64,000 nt of DNA, from positions 454,001 to 518,000 of the forward strand of contig NZ_JAPWKB010000019.1 of the NCBI RefSeq assembly GCF_028283785.1, in the 5' to 3' direction. Within the stretch, counting starts at the first letter, position 1. Each line of letters begins with the position of its first letter. Of this stretch, positions 8,071 to 17,370 are shown piece by piece. The notes under the pieces are model-generated. The model saw nothing but the letters and a program-made list of their open reading frames with translations. It was not told the DNA's origin and ran no database searches. This stretch comes from Paraburkholderia sp. (GTDB lineage Bacteria > Pseudomonadota > Gammaproteobacteria > Burkholderiales > Burkholderiaceae). The position numbers and the translations under genes were made by a program.

Positions 8071-9674
8071 TGCGGCGACTCCTTCGCGGCGAGCGCATAC
8101 GCGTGCGCCGCGCCGCCGGCATCGGCGAGGTCGAACGCGAATGCATTGACGTCGCGCAGCGCGAGCGGGGCGTCGTTGCGGGTTTCCAGATAGAAACGTC
8201 GCAGCAGATTACGGGCCACCTTCAGACGATACGCGTCGGACGCGCGCATATCGGTCATGGGTTTGTAGTCGGCGCCGAGCGCCTCCATCGCGCGACGGGC
8301 GGTGTCGTCGTCCCAGATCGCGCCGGTCAGCACGGCTTCCGCGTGCGATGCGCGCTGCGGCGTCGCCGCCATCCCACCGAAGGCGACCCGGGCCGACGCG
8401 ATGGTGCCGTCGGCGGCGACGCGCAACGCGAACGCGGCGCAGACCGCCGAAATATCCTGGTCGTAGCGCTTCGACACCTTATAGGTGCGGAATCGCAGAT
8501 CCGGCGCGGCGCGCGGCGTGCGGATCGCCGCGACGAATTCACCGGCTTCGAGCGCGGTTTTCTGATAGCCGGGATAAAACGCGTCGAGCGGGATCGTGCG
8601 GCTGAGCGCGCCGCGCCGCGCGACGACCTGTGCGTCGAGCGCGAGCAGCGCGGGCATCGAATCGCCGATCGGCGAGCCGTTGGCGACGTTGCCGCCGAGC
8701 GTGCCCGCGTTGCGGATCGGCAGCGACGCGAAGCGGATCCAGAGTTCGGCGAGTTCGGGGTAATCGGCGGCGAGCGCGGCGTAAGCGGTTTCGAGCGTGA
8801 CCGCCGCGCCGATGGTCAGCGTTTGGGCGTCGCGCGCGATGGTTTTCAGTTCCGCGATGTTGCCGATGTACAGCAGGTCGCCGAGTTCGCGAAACTGCTT
8901 GGTGACCCACAAACCGACGTCGGTGCTGCCTGCCAGCAGGCGCGCGTGCGGCAGGCGTTCGCGCAGCGCGGCGAATGCGTCGAGCGTGATGGGCGCGTAG
9001 AACGTCGGCGATCCAAACGACGCGCCGCGCGAATCGGGCGCGGTGTATTCGAAGGTGTCGCGACGCGCGAGGGGTTTCAGCGCGTCGAGGACCGCAGCGC
9101 GATCGACCGCCACGCGCGGGTAGAGCGAGTAGTCGAACATGCGTTGGCTTGCATCGACGATCGGCCGGTAGCCGGTGCACCGGCACAGGTTGCCGGACAG
9201 CGCGGCGTTGATTTCATCGCGGGTGGGCAGGCCGGCGTCGGCGGGCTGGTTTTCGTAGAGCGCCCACATCGACATCACGAACCCGGGCGTGCAGAAACCG
9301 CATTGCGACGCGTGGCAATCGATCATGGCCTGCTGGACAGGGTGGAGCAGGTGAGGATCGGCGGATGTTTCGGTGCGTGGCTGGGCGTCGATTGCGATGG
9401 ACCGGAGGTCTTCGACCGTGAAGAGGGCGCGACCATCGAGCGTGGGGACGAACTGGATGCACGCGTTGACCGCTTTGAGGGACAGTGTGCCCTGTCCATC
9501 CGGCTCACCGATGACGACCGTGCAGGCACCGCAATCGCCCTCCGCGCAGCCTTCTTTGGTGCCGGTGCAATGGAGGTCTTCGCGCAGGTGCTGGAGCACG
9601 GTGCGCGTAGCGGGCACGTTCTGGATTTCCCGGACGGCCCCACGGTGATAGAAACGGATGGTTTGCGTTGTCAT
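8067..9674 (-). CDS. xdhA: Xanthine dehydrogenase, FeS/FAD small subunit
   Basis: A 535-residue electron-transfer subunit. The first [2Fe-2S] domain has GCAEGDCGAC (Cys at about 43, 48 and 51). The second has CHASQCGFCTPGF and NLCRCTGYRPI. An FAD-binding domain follows, with AGSTDVGLW and GGNVANGSPIGDS. It passes electrons from the molybdenum subunit to NAD+. First gene of the minus-strand purine cluster; the promoter must lie in the repeat-bearing intergenic region above 9674. Confidence 0.96.
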   Translation of the reverse strand: MTTQTIRFYHRGAVREIQNVPATRTVLQHLREDLHCTGTKEGCAEGDCGACTVVIGEPDGQGTLSLKAVNACIQFVPTLDGRALFTVEDLRSIAIDAQPRTETSADPHLLHPVQQAMIDCHASQCGFCTPGFVMSMWALYENQPADAGLPTRDEINAALSGNLCRCTGYRPIVDASQRMFDYSLYPRVAVDRAAVLDALKPLARRDTFEYTAPDSRGASFGSPTFYAPITLDAFAALRERLPHARLLAGSTDVGLWVTKQFRELGDLLYIGNIAELKTIARDAQTLTIGAAVTLETAYAALAADYPELAELWIRFASLPIRNAGTLGGNVANGSPIGDSMPALLALDAQVVARRGALSRTIPLDAFYPGYQKTALEAGEFVAAIRTPRAAPDLRFRTYKVSKRYDQDISAVCAAFALRVAADGTIASARVAFGGMAATPQRASHAEAVLTGAIWDDDTARRAMEALGADYKPMTDMRASDAYRLKVARNLLRRFYLETRNDAPLALRDVNAFAFDLADAGGAAHAYALAAKESPQ

Positions 9675-9924
9675 GGCGGAATCCGAAAGACATTGCGGAC
9701 CGGGCGCGCGTTACGCAGGGGCTGGTTGTTGCAGCGGGACTCGCGCACGTAGATCGCCATCCATATTTGAAGATAGCACTACTGGGGGTGGAAAATATTT
9801 CGGGAGGGTGATGGGGGGTATGGTCGGGGGCCTATGCAGGCTGGCTTTTTTTTGCGGGTTTTGGGTTTGGGTTGGTTCTGGTTTTTCCTGGGTTGGGTTT
9901 GGTTGTCCCGTTTTCACGCTGGTT

Positions 9925-10061
9925 TGCCTGGATCGTCCCTGTGCGGGACCGCACCTACTTTTCTTTGCTCGCGCAAAGAAAAGTAGGCAAAAGAAAGCGC
10001 GTTTACCTCGTACTTCGTAGCGAGTGGCGTCTATCAATTTTCGGGTAGTGGACCGCGCACG
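9925..10061 (+). repeat. Left arm of a ~136-bp inverted repeat
   Basis: Pairs with 10385-10520 on the opposite strand; about 90 bp at the outer side are essentially identical and the inner part has mismatches. Each arm contains its own hairpin with a 13-bp stem (CTACTTTTCTTTG / CAAAGAAAAGTAG; here 9955-9986). I recall similar sequence scattered in Burkholderia/Paraburkholderia intergenic regions, so it is probably a dispersed repeat family. Confidence 0.8.
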
Positions 10062-10384
10062 TTTGGAGTTCGCGGTCCGTTTTTCTCGGTGGTCCGCGCC
10101 CGCACATCCCGCCCGCTGCGCGGCGGTAGCCCACTTCAAAGACCCATTTTCGCCACGTCATTTGCACGCCTTCTCGACGGTTCCGACGCTCCGATAGACC
10201 TGGAATTTTGCGCGCGTGATCAGACCGGCGCATGCCAGGAAAATGGGTGTTGTGACCGACGGAGTGCAGAGAGCGAATAGCGCCAAAAAGAAAAGACGGG
10301 GCTGTGCCCGTCGGCTGTCGCGGAGCGAACAGCCGGAACTAATGACTGCCTTGTCACCAGGTCTTGTGGTGCGGCAACTCAAAT

Positions 10385-10520
10385 CGTGCGCGGTCCACTA
10401 CCCGTTCTGGAAGGAAGCCACTCGCTACGGAGCGCGAGGTAAACGCGCTTTCTTTTGCCTACTTTTCTTTGCGCGAGCAAAGAAAAGTAGGTGCGGTCCC
10501 GCACAGGGACGATCCAGGCA
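10385..10520 (-). repeat. Right arm of the ~136-bp inverted repeat
   Basis: Reverse complement of the left arm at 9925-10061, including the internal 13-bp-stem hairpin (here about 10460-10491). The two arms enclose a 323-bp spacer with no recognisable gene. Confidence 0.8.
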
Positions 10521-10624
10521 GACCACCGCGAAACCGGGACAACCAAACACAAACCAGGGCAGGCCAGCGCGAAACCGGGACAACCGCCAGAACCCAAACC
10601 AATCCCAACCCAACCCCAAACCCC

Positions 10625-11137
10625 TCACCAACTCCTCCGCCCCCGATTCCGAACAAGCGAACCCACCAAAGCCACAAACCCAACCCCAAACGCAACCAGC
10701 GCCCACGCCGGCAACGACAACCCGAAAATCGGCGGATAAGGCGTCTCACACAAGCCCGCGACCTTGAACACCCCCGGCAACCATTGCGCCGGCGGCAAAC
10801 TGTCCACCACCGGTTGCAACGCATCGAACCCGCAGCTAAACCCCGGATGCGCCAGCACATAAACATGCCGCGCCGCCGCGACGATGCCGCCCAGCGCGGA
10901 CAGCGCCGCCAGCACTTCCAGCAACCGCACGCTGCCCCAACGCTTGAAGCGCGAGCCGAGAAACGCAAAGATCGCGATCAGCAGGAAGAAATAGCGCTGA
11001 ATAATGCACAGCGGACACGGGTCCTCGTGCTCCACGTACTGCATGTACAACGCGCCGCCAACCAGCGCGAGGCAGATCAAACCGAGTAAAACCAGCAGGG
11101 AACGCTCCCGGCGCAACAAGGCGGTGTCGTTATTCAT
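10625..11137 (-). CDS. dsbB: Disulfide bond formation protein B
   Basis: A 170-residue inner-membrane protein with four hydrophobic helices that reoxidises DsbA and passes electrons to quinones. The first periplasmic Cys pair is CPLC (Cys41 and Cys44). The second is a separated pair in HPGFSCGFD and VAGLCETPY. The ATG at 11137 is chosen, which places the CxxC at the family position. An in-frame GTG lies five codons upstream. It stands alone on the minus strand. Confidence 0.93.
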   Translation of the reverse strand: MNNDTALLRRERSLLVLLGLICLALVGGALYMQYVEHEDPCPLCIIQRYFFLLIAIFAFLGSRFKRWGSVRLLEVLAALSALGGIVAAARHVYVLAHPGFSCGFDALQPVVDSLPPAQWLPGVFKVAGLCETPYPPIFGLSLPAWALVAFGVGFVALVGSLVRNRGRRSW

Positions 11138-11296
11138 GGATCGTGTGGTCACTCACTGAAAACCAAAGGCTTCGTACTTGAAGGCGTTGCATACGCAGAA
11201 CGCCGGTAAAGCCGAAGGCAGGTGCCCGCGATTCTAGCGCGAACACCTGGCATTTCGCTGACGTCCGGCTGACACGCAAGCGTCACGCGTCGTCCA

Positions 11297-12703
11297 TCAA
11301 CGAAGCGGATTCAACACCGCTTCGACGCTGCGCCCAAGCGCCAGCAACGCGTCGTCGGCATGGGGTGCGGCGGCCAGCATCAGCCCGACCGGCGCGTCGC
11401 CGCGTCGGTGGCATGGCAGCGACAGCGCGCATGCATCGAGGAAATTGAACACGCCAGGATTGCGCAGAATCAACGCGTTGGTGCGCCCGAATGCGTCGTC
11501 GTCGGTGATCAGGTCGGCGACGCGCGGCGGTACGACCGGCACGGTCGGGGCAATCACCGCGTCGAAACGCTGCCACAACTCCACCCGCGCGGTGTCGAGC
11601 ATCGCGCGCCGTGCGTCGATCAGATCCAGATAGTCGGCGGCACTGGCGGGCTGACCCTTCAGGATCCGCACCAGCACGCGCGGATCGTAAACGTCGCGAT
11701 GCGCGTCCAGCAACGGTCGATGCCATGCATAGGCTTCGATCGGCGCAAAACCGAAACGGTTGATTTCGCCCAGACGATCGAGCGGCGCGAAACGCACTTC
11801 GCTGACGATCGCGCCTGCCGCTTCCAGGTGCTTCAGCGCAGCATCGATCGCGCTGGCGACCGCCGGTTCGACACCGTCCGTCACGTAATTCGTCAACACG
11901 CCGAGCCGCACGCCTTTGAGCGGCCGCGCGGCCGGCACGACCGGCGGCAGTCCGGCAAGAATCCGGTCGACCAGTGCGCAACACGCAACCGATACGCCGA
12001 TCGGTCCGAACGAATCGAGCGTCGTCGACAGCGGCACGCCGCCTGTTTTCGGCACGCGAGCGGCGGTCGGCTTGAAGCCGGTCAGGCCGCACAGCGCGGC
12101 CGGAATGCGCAGCGAGCCGCCGGTGTCGGTGCCGAGCGCCACGGCGGCCATGCCGTCCGACACCGACACCGCCGCGCCCGACGACGAGCCCCCCGAAATC
12201 CGTTCGTCGCCTTTCACATGACGCTGGTACGGCGACAACGGATGTCCGTAATGCGGATTCAGCCCGAGTCCGGAAAACGCGAACTCGCTCATATTGGTTC
12301 GCCCGACGATCACCGCGCCCGCGCGCTTCAGTCGCGCGACGGCGACGGCGTCGGTCGTCGCGGGCGGCGCGTCGGCCAGCACGACGGAACCGGCGCGGGT
12401 CGGCTGGCCCTCGATATCGAACAGGTCCTTCACCGAGACCGGAATGCCCGCGAGCGGCGACAGCACCGTGCCGCTCGCGCGCAACGCATCGTGCGCGTCG
12501 GCGGCGGCGCGGGCGTTGTTCGCATCCACGTGGATAAACGCGGTGGACCCTTGTCCGGCAGGATCGGCGATCCGCTCGAGCGCGGTTTCGACCAGCGCGC
12601 GACTGGTGGTGCGACCGGCGGCCAGCTCGGCGGCGAGATGGGCCAGCGGCGGGAACGGCAGGGCGTCAGGCGGAATGAAATTAGCGGAATTCGGCGTTGT
12701 CAT
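11297..12703 (-). CDS. Amidase (amidase-signature family)
   Basis: A 468-residue amidase-signature hydrolase. The Ser-cisSer-Lys catalytic triad is visible: the lysine in PVSVKDLFD, the cis-serine in the glycine/serine-rich ISGGSSSGAAV, and the nucleophile serine in GTDTGGSLRIPA. The substrate cannot be told from sequence; related enzymes act on aryl or aliphatic amides, and GatA has the same fold. The GntR gene upstream ends 17 bp before this start on the same strand, suggesting a regulator-enzyme operon for catabolism of an amide. Confidence 0.88.
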   Translation of the reverse strand: MTTPNSANFIPPDALPFPPLAHLAAELAAGRTTSRALVETALERIADPAGQGSTAFIHVDANNARAAADAHDALRASGTVLSPLAGIPVSVKDLFDIEGQPTRAGSVVLADAPPATTDAVAVARLKRAGAVIVGRTNMSEFAFSGLGLNPHYGHPLSPYQRHVKGDERISGGSSSGAAVSVSDGMAAVALGTDTGGSLRIPAALCGLTGFKPTAARVPKTGGVPLSTTLDSFGPIGVSVACCALVDRILAGLPPVVPAARPLKGVRLGVLTNYVTDGVEPAVASAIDAALKHLEAAGAIVSEVRFAPLDRLGEINRFGFAPIEAYAWHRPLLDAHRDVYDPRVLVRILKGQPASAADYLDLIDARRAMLDTARVELWQRFDAVIAPTVPVVPPRVADLITDDDAFGRTNALILRNPGVFNFLDACALSLPCHRRGDAPVGLMLAAAPHADDALLALGRSVEAVLNPLR

Positions 12704-12720
12704 GGCAATGGCGTGGCGGT

Positions 12721-13398
12721 TCAGATCCGGTTGAAAAGCGTCGCGCGGAACGCTTCGATATGGCGCTGCACCGACTGCCGCGCGCCGTCGGCGTCACGTT
12801 CGCGCAGCAGGCGGAACAGGTCGAGATGTTCGTCGTGTACGTCTTCCAGATGATGCGGTTCGGAAAGCGAGATAAACCAGAAGCGGAGCGAGCGCTCGTG
12901 CAATCCTCGCAGGATCTCGGCGAGCACGGCGTTTCGCGATGCGGTGGAAATTGCCAGATGAAAATCGCGGTCGATCTCCATCATGCGCTCCACGTCGTGC
13001 GTGGCGACGCAAGCGGCGGAGCGTTCGAGCAGCGCTTCCATTGTCGCGAAGTCGTGCGGCTGCGCATGACGCGCGGCCAGTTCGACGCAGTAGCTCTCGT
13101 TAATCAGCCGCACCTCGATGATCGCCAGCACGTCGTCGAGCGACACGGGGCGCACCATCACGCCCTTGCGCGGCATGATCGTCAGCATCCCCTCGTGTAC
13201 CAGCCGATGCAGCGCCTGATGCACCGGCGTGCGCCCAATGCCCGTCAGCGTCATCAATTCGGCTTCGTTGAGCGCTTCGCCCGGTCGCAGGCGCATTGTG
13301 ATGATTTCACGCTTGACGAACTCGTACGCCTGGTCGGCGAGACTCGCGGTATTCGGCCGGACCGCGCCCGGCGAGCGGGAAGTCTGCGAAAGCGTCAT
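12721..13398 (-). CDS. GntR-family transcriptional regulator (FadR/FCD subfamily)
   Basis: A 225-residue regulator with an N-terminal winged helix (about residues 22-88: AYEFVKREI, then EAELMTLTGIGRTPVHQALHR) and an all-helical FCD ligand-binding domain. The latter carries the acidic and histidine residues that bind metal or carboxylate ligands (DRDFHLAI, DEHLDLF). It probably controls the amidase gene that follows it. An inverted repeat at 13442-13473, between this gene and the divergent antiporter gene, is a candidate operator. Confidence 0.9.
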   Translation of the reverse strand: MTLSQTSRSPGAVRPNTASLADQAYEFVKREIITMRLRPGEALNEAELMTLTGIGRTPVHQALHRLVHEGMLTIMPRKGVMVRPVSLDDVLAIIEVRLINESYCVELAARHAQPHDFATMEALLERSAACVATHDVERMMEIDRDFHLAISTASRNAVLAEILRGLHERSLRFWFISLSEPHHLEDVHDEHLDLFRLLRERDADGARQSVQRHIEAFRATLFNRI

Positions 13399-13441
13399 GA
13401 ACGAAGTGATAAGCGGCTGCCGTTGGATCGGGCGTCGTCTG

Positions 13442-13473
13442 GAAATATCCGGAAAATATTATGGTGATATTTC
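13442..13473. promoter_or_regulatory. Inverted repeat between gntR and kef-type gene (candidate operator)
   Basis: An 8-bp inverted repeat GAAATATC ... GATATTTC within an AT-rich patch of an otherwise GC-rich region, in the divergent promoter region. Position fits GntR autoregulation. No experimental consensus was available to compare. Confidence 0.35.
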
Positions 13474-13562
13474 ACAGGGGTCCAGTGTTTCAAAATATGG
13501 ACGCAACGCCCGTCTGCGTTAAGATTGGCTTTCATTTGTCTTTCTTGAAAAGGTACGCGCGC

Positions 13563-15321
13563 ATGCATCAGGGAATCGGCTTCATTCAGGATCTGGCGGT
13601 GGTGATGGCCATTGCGGGCATCGTCACCGTGCTGTTTCATCGCCTGAAGCAGCCGGTGGTGTTGGGCTATATCGCCGCGGGCGTGATCATCGGGCCGTAC
13701 ACGCCGCCGTTCCAGCTGATCCATGACGAGCAGACCATTCAAACGCTGGGTGAACTCGGCGTCGTGTTCCTGATGTTTTCGCTCGGGCTGGAATTTAGCT
13801 TGCGCAAGCTTTTCCAGGTCGGCGCGACCGCAATCGTCGCGGCTTTGTCGGAGATCGTGCTGATGCTGTGGATCGGCTACGAGATCGGCAGCGCGTTCGG
13901 CTGGAAACCGATGGACTCGCTGTTCCTCGGCGCAATCCTCGCCATTTCGTCCACCACGATCATCGTCAAGGCACTGTCCGAACTTGGGCTTAAAAAGGAA
14001 AACTTCGCGCAACTGGTGTTCGGCATTCTGATCGTCGAGGACATTCTCGGCATCGCGATGCTGGTGCTGCTGTCGGGCATTGCGCAAAGCGGCACGCTGA
14101 GCGCGGGCCTCGCGTTCGGCACGCTCGCCAAGCTGCTGCTGTTTATGACGGTGTCGCTGGTCGTCGGGATTCTGCTGGTGCCGCGCGCGCTGAACTACGT
14201 CGCGAAGTCGAAGAGCGACGAGATGCTGTTGGTGTCGGTGCTTGGCTTCTGCTTCGGCTTTTGCCTGCTGGTCGTGAAGCTCGACTACAGCATCGCGCTC
14301 GGCGCGTTCCTGATCGGCGCGATCATGGCCGAATCCCGGCATCTGCACCGGATCGAACATCTGATCGCGCCGTTGCGCGATGCGTTCTCCGCGATCTTTT
14401 TCGTGACCATCGGTCTGATGCTCGACCCGCGCGTGCTGACGGGCTACGCGTGGCCGATCGCGGTGATCACGGTGGCGGTGATCGTCGGCAAGATCGTGTC
14501 GTGCGGACTCGGCACCTTCCTCGCGGGCAAGGACGGCCGCACGGCGATGCGCGTCGGCATGACGGTGTCGCAGATCGGCGAGTTCTCGTTCATCATCGCG
14601 TCGCTCGGCCTTACGCTGAACGTGACGAGCGCGTTTCTGTATCCGGTCGCGGTCGCCGTGTCGGCACTGACGACGCTGTTCACGCCGTATCTGATCCGCG
14701 CCGCCGATCCTCTAACGCGCCGTCTGGGTCACGCGATGCCGCCGTCGGTGGCGAACGTCTTCGGCCTGTACGGACAATGGCTCGCGAGCTTGCGTCCGGA
14801 AACCGGCGAGCCGACCGTGTTCAGCCTGACGCGGCGCATTGTTTTGCAGATCGCGATCAACCTCGCGCTGGTCGCGGCGATCTTCATCGGCGTGTCGTAC
14901 GGTGCGCGATATGCGAGCGCTTTCCTGCCGCCGTGGCTTCAGGCCGATCCGATTCAACGCGTGGTGCTGTGGAGCGCCGCGCTGCTGGTGTCGTTGCCGT
15001 TTCTGGTGGCGGTCTATCGCAAGACGCAGTCGCTTGCGCTGTTTGCTGGCCGAGATCAGCGTGCAGCCGGCGCGGGCAGGGCGGTTTACCCAACCGTTGC
15101 GTTACGCGATTGCCGACGTGGTGCCGGTCGTGTCGATGATCGGCGTTTTCCTGCTGGTCGCGGCGCTGTCGGGCGGGATCTTGCCGCCGGCCGGGCTGCT
15201 GGTCGCGGTGCTGGTCTGCGCGGCGTTGCTGGTGACGCTGCTGTGGCGCTGGTGCGTGAAGATTCATGCGGCGATGCAGATCGCATTGCGCGAGACCTTC
15301 GACGAGCGCCCCGATCCATGA
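13563..15321 (+). pseudogene. Kef/CPA2-type cation:proton antiporter, frameshifted
   Basis: A monovalent cation:proton antiporter-2 family membrane protein with about 12 hydrophobic segments (LGYIAAGVIIGPYTPPF, LGLEFSLRKL and ILAISSTTIIVKALSELG are family hallmarks). The start at 13563 has an AAAAGG ribosome-binding site. Frame 1 is intact to about residue 493. After the T run at 15042-15044 the protein sequence continues in the +1 frame (LLAEISVQPARAGRF, then about 80 more residues with two membrane segments) to the stop at 15321. Removing one T restores a continuous protein of about 585 residues. Either a real inactivating insertion or a sequencing error. No TrkA-N domain is present. Confidence 0.85.
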
Positions 15322-15450
15322 CCGGAACCGGGTTCCCGAACGATCGACTGACAATGTGAGCAATTGTGTGCGGGTTTGCCGCACATCGCCCGCTGGCGGA
15401 TAATGGGTCCATGTCCATTCGTTCGCGTGCAAGGCGCCTGTCCAACAGTC

Positions 15451-16977
15451 ATGAGCGAAAACAAGCCACCGCATCCCGCCGGCACACCCGGCGCATCCAC
15501 CCCGCCTGACCAGGCCGCGGGCACCCCGAAGTCCGATCCCACGGCCGGTGCCGCGAGTCGCGTGCCACCTTCAGGGCCGGCCGCCGCTTCGAGCACCAGT
15601 TCCGCGACACCCATTTCTCACGAAGACGCGATCCAGTCGCCGGTCAAAGACGTGCCGCCCGCTGGCGCGCCGTCTGCCGGAGACGAAGAGGCGGTTGCGC
15701 GTTCTTCCACCGACGATCCGCAAAGCGCATCGACTGTGACGCCGGCAGATCCGGTCGAGGCGCAGAAGCGCGACGCCGCCGAAGCGCGCGCGTCGGCGGC
15801 GCAGTCCACGGCGAAGCAGGAAGCGTCCGCGCAGGCGGGCCGCGCGAAGTCGTCGGCGCAAGCGTCCGCGACGACGATCGAGGCCGCACCCGCGTCGGCA
15901 TCCGCGCGAACCATCGAAGCGGCCCGCTCCCCTGCCTCCACCATCGAAGACGTGGTCGCCACCGATCTTCCGGTTGCCGGTCACAAGCCGCCGGCGGAAA
16001 CGGCGAAGTCGACCGGCACGCCACCGCCGGGGTTTGGCGCGGCGCCGGATTTCGGCGCGTCCAATCCGCCACCGGCCAGCGCGTTGCCGCCCGCTGCGCC
16101 GAAGTATCTGAAGCACAACGATTCCGCGTGGTCGGTGTTCGGGCGGATCATCGCGGCGCGCGCACGTCAGCTGTTCGATCGTGCCGGTCAGCGGATCACG
16201 CAGCGCACGCTGCGCATCGGCGTGTCGGCGCGGATCTTTCACCCGGAACCGGGCGCCAAGGGCTTGCGCGGCAAGACCCTGCAGTATCTGGAAGAGTCGA
16301 TCGCGCATTGGGTGATGTCGCGCGACGTGCTCGTCTTCATGATTCCGACGGTCGGTCACCAAGGGATGCTGCATCCGAGCAATATCCGTTTGCGCGATTA
16401 CGCGAAGCATCTCGACGGGCTGCTGCTGCAAGGCGGCGCCGACGTGTCGCCGCAGTCGTACGCCGAAGCGGCCACGAGTCACGAGTGGCCGGGCGATCGC
16501 GTGCGGGATATGTACGAACTGGAGTTGCTGCATGAGTTCGTCGAGTCGGGCAAACCGGTGCTCGGCGTGTGTCGCGGCTGCCAACTGATCAACGTCGCGT
16601 TCGGCGGCACGCTGTATCAGGACATCGCCACCGACGTCCCGACCGCGGGCATCCACGTCAACGAGCAATACGATCAGCATCGTCACGGTATCCATTTCCC
16701 GGACGGCTCGACGCTCGCCAACATGTTCCCCGGCCGTCGCGACGCGATCGTCAACTCGATCCACCATCAGGCCGTGAAAACGCTGGGCCGCGATCTGAAC
16801 ATCGAAGCGGTGTCCGCTACTGATGGCATCATCGAAGCCATTCGTTATCGACGCGCGCCGTTCGTGATGGGCGTGCAGTGGCATCCGGAGTTTCATCGCG
16901 CGGGCGGTGCCGAATTGCTCGATTGCACGCCGTTGCTCGATACGTTTTTGCGCGTCGCACGCGAAACTCGCTTTTGA
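15451..16977 (+). CDS. Class I glutamine amidotransferase-like (peptidase C26) protein with long disordered N-terminus
   Basis: A 508-residue protein in two parts. The first ~215 residues are low-complexity, rich in Ala, Pro, Ser and Thr, and likely disordered. The rest is a gamma-glutamyl-gamma-aminobutyrate hydrolase (PuuD-like) domain with the nucleophile elbow GVCRGCQLINVAFGG and the His/Glu pair in VQWHPEFHR. The family cleaves gamma-glutamyl amide bonds, for example in polyamine degradation. The ATG at 15451 is chosen; the open frame extends 29 codons further upstream without family similarity. A strong terminator follows. It stands alone, so the physiological substrate is unknown. Confidence 0.85.
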   Translation: MSENKPPHPAGTPGASTPPDQAAGTPKSDPTAGAASRVPPSGPAAASSTSSATPISHEDAIQSPVKDVPPAGAPSAGDEEAVARSSTDDPQSASTVTPADPVEAQKRDAAEARASAAQSTAKQEASAQAGRAKSSAQASATTIEAAPASASARTIEAARSPASTIEDVVATDLPVAGHKPPAETAKSTGTPPPGFGAAPDFGASNPPPASALPPAAPKYLKHNDSAWSVFGRIIAARARQLFDRAGQRITQRTLRIGVSARIFHPEPGAKGLRGKTLQYLEESIAHWVMSRDVLVFMIPTVGHQGMLHPSNIRLRDYAKHLDGLLLQGGADVSPQSYAEAATSHEWPGDRVRDMYELELLHEFVESGKPVLGVCRGCQLINVAFGGTLYQDIATDVPTAGIHVNEQYDQHRHGIHFPDGSTLANMFPGRRDAIVNSIHHQAVKTLGRDLNIEAVSATDGIIEAIRYRRAPFVMGVQWHPEFHRAGGAELLDCTPLLDTFLRVARETRF

Positions 16978-17017
16978 AATGCGCGTCGTGTTCTGGTGCC
17001 GGTCAGACGTCGAAAAA

Positions 17018-17044
17018 AGCCCCGCTTCGAGCGGGGCTTTTTTT
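17018..17044 (+). terminator. Rho-independent terminator after the C26 amidotransferase
   Basis: 8-bp stem AGCCCCGC / GCGGGGCT with a 5-nt loop, followed by seven T residues, 41 bp after the stop codon. Confidence 0.9.
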
Positions 17045-17047
17045 ATT

Positions 17048-17370
17048 TTGAGCGTCGTTCGAAACGTTATTGATAGACGCTGACGAATATTAAAAATGTG
17101 AAGGATCGGCATGCATAAAGTCCGCTGATCTGCGGCTGATGCTGACGCGTGAAAAGCCTGCTTTCGATGCGTTTTTTTCATAAGCATTATTTCATTCGTG
17201 TTCGCGGAATCATCCTTTGTTGCAGTAGTTTTATTGAGAAGAAACCCATCCCGCCGATCGAATTCATCTTGAATTAAAGTGTGCTCGTATGACACTTGAA
17301 GTGCTTCGCGCAGCGCTGAATCCGGGCGATAATCTGTGGTTATTTTTGGATTCGCATGGAGCATGCACGT
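17048..17370. other. Intergenic region, no gene seen
   Basis: 323 bp, more AT-rich than its surroundings, between the terminator and the DUF2968 gene. No credible open frame, RNA gene or repeat. It presumably contains the promoter of the downstream gene. Confidence 0.5.

Larger units (their letters stand above)
9675..10624. other. 950-bp non-coding region with long inverted repeat and G/C-skewed flanks
   Basis: No convincing gene. The region holds the xdhA promoter side, a G/T-rich stretch on the plus strand (about 9780-9910, many GGG/GGTTT runs), a long inverted repeat (9925-10061 and 10385-10520), a 323-bp spacer without recognisable coding, and a C/A-rich stretch (about 10525-10620) that mirrors the first. 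Open frames here encode the peptide of the repeat itself (for example AFFCLLFFARAKKSR) and do not look like proteins. Confidence 0.7.

Noticed and set aside
10216..10767. Open frames in the 9.7-10.8 kb region (peptides containing GKRAFFCLLFFARAKKSR)
   Set aside because: They are translations of the inverted repeat itself; the same peptide arises from both arms and no ribosome-binding site or family feature supports them.
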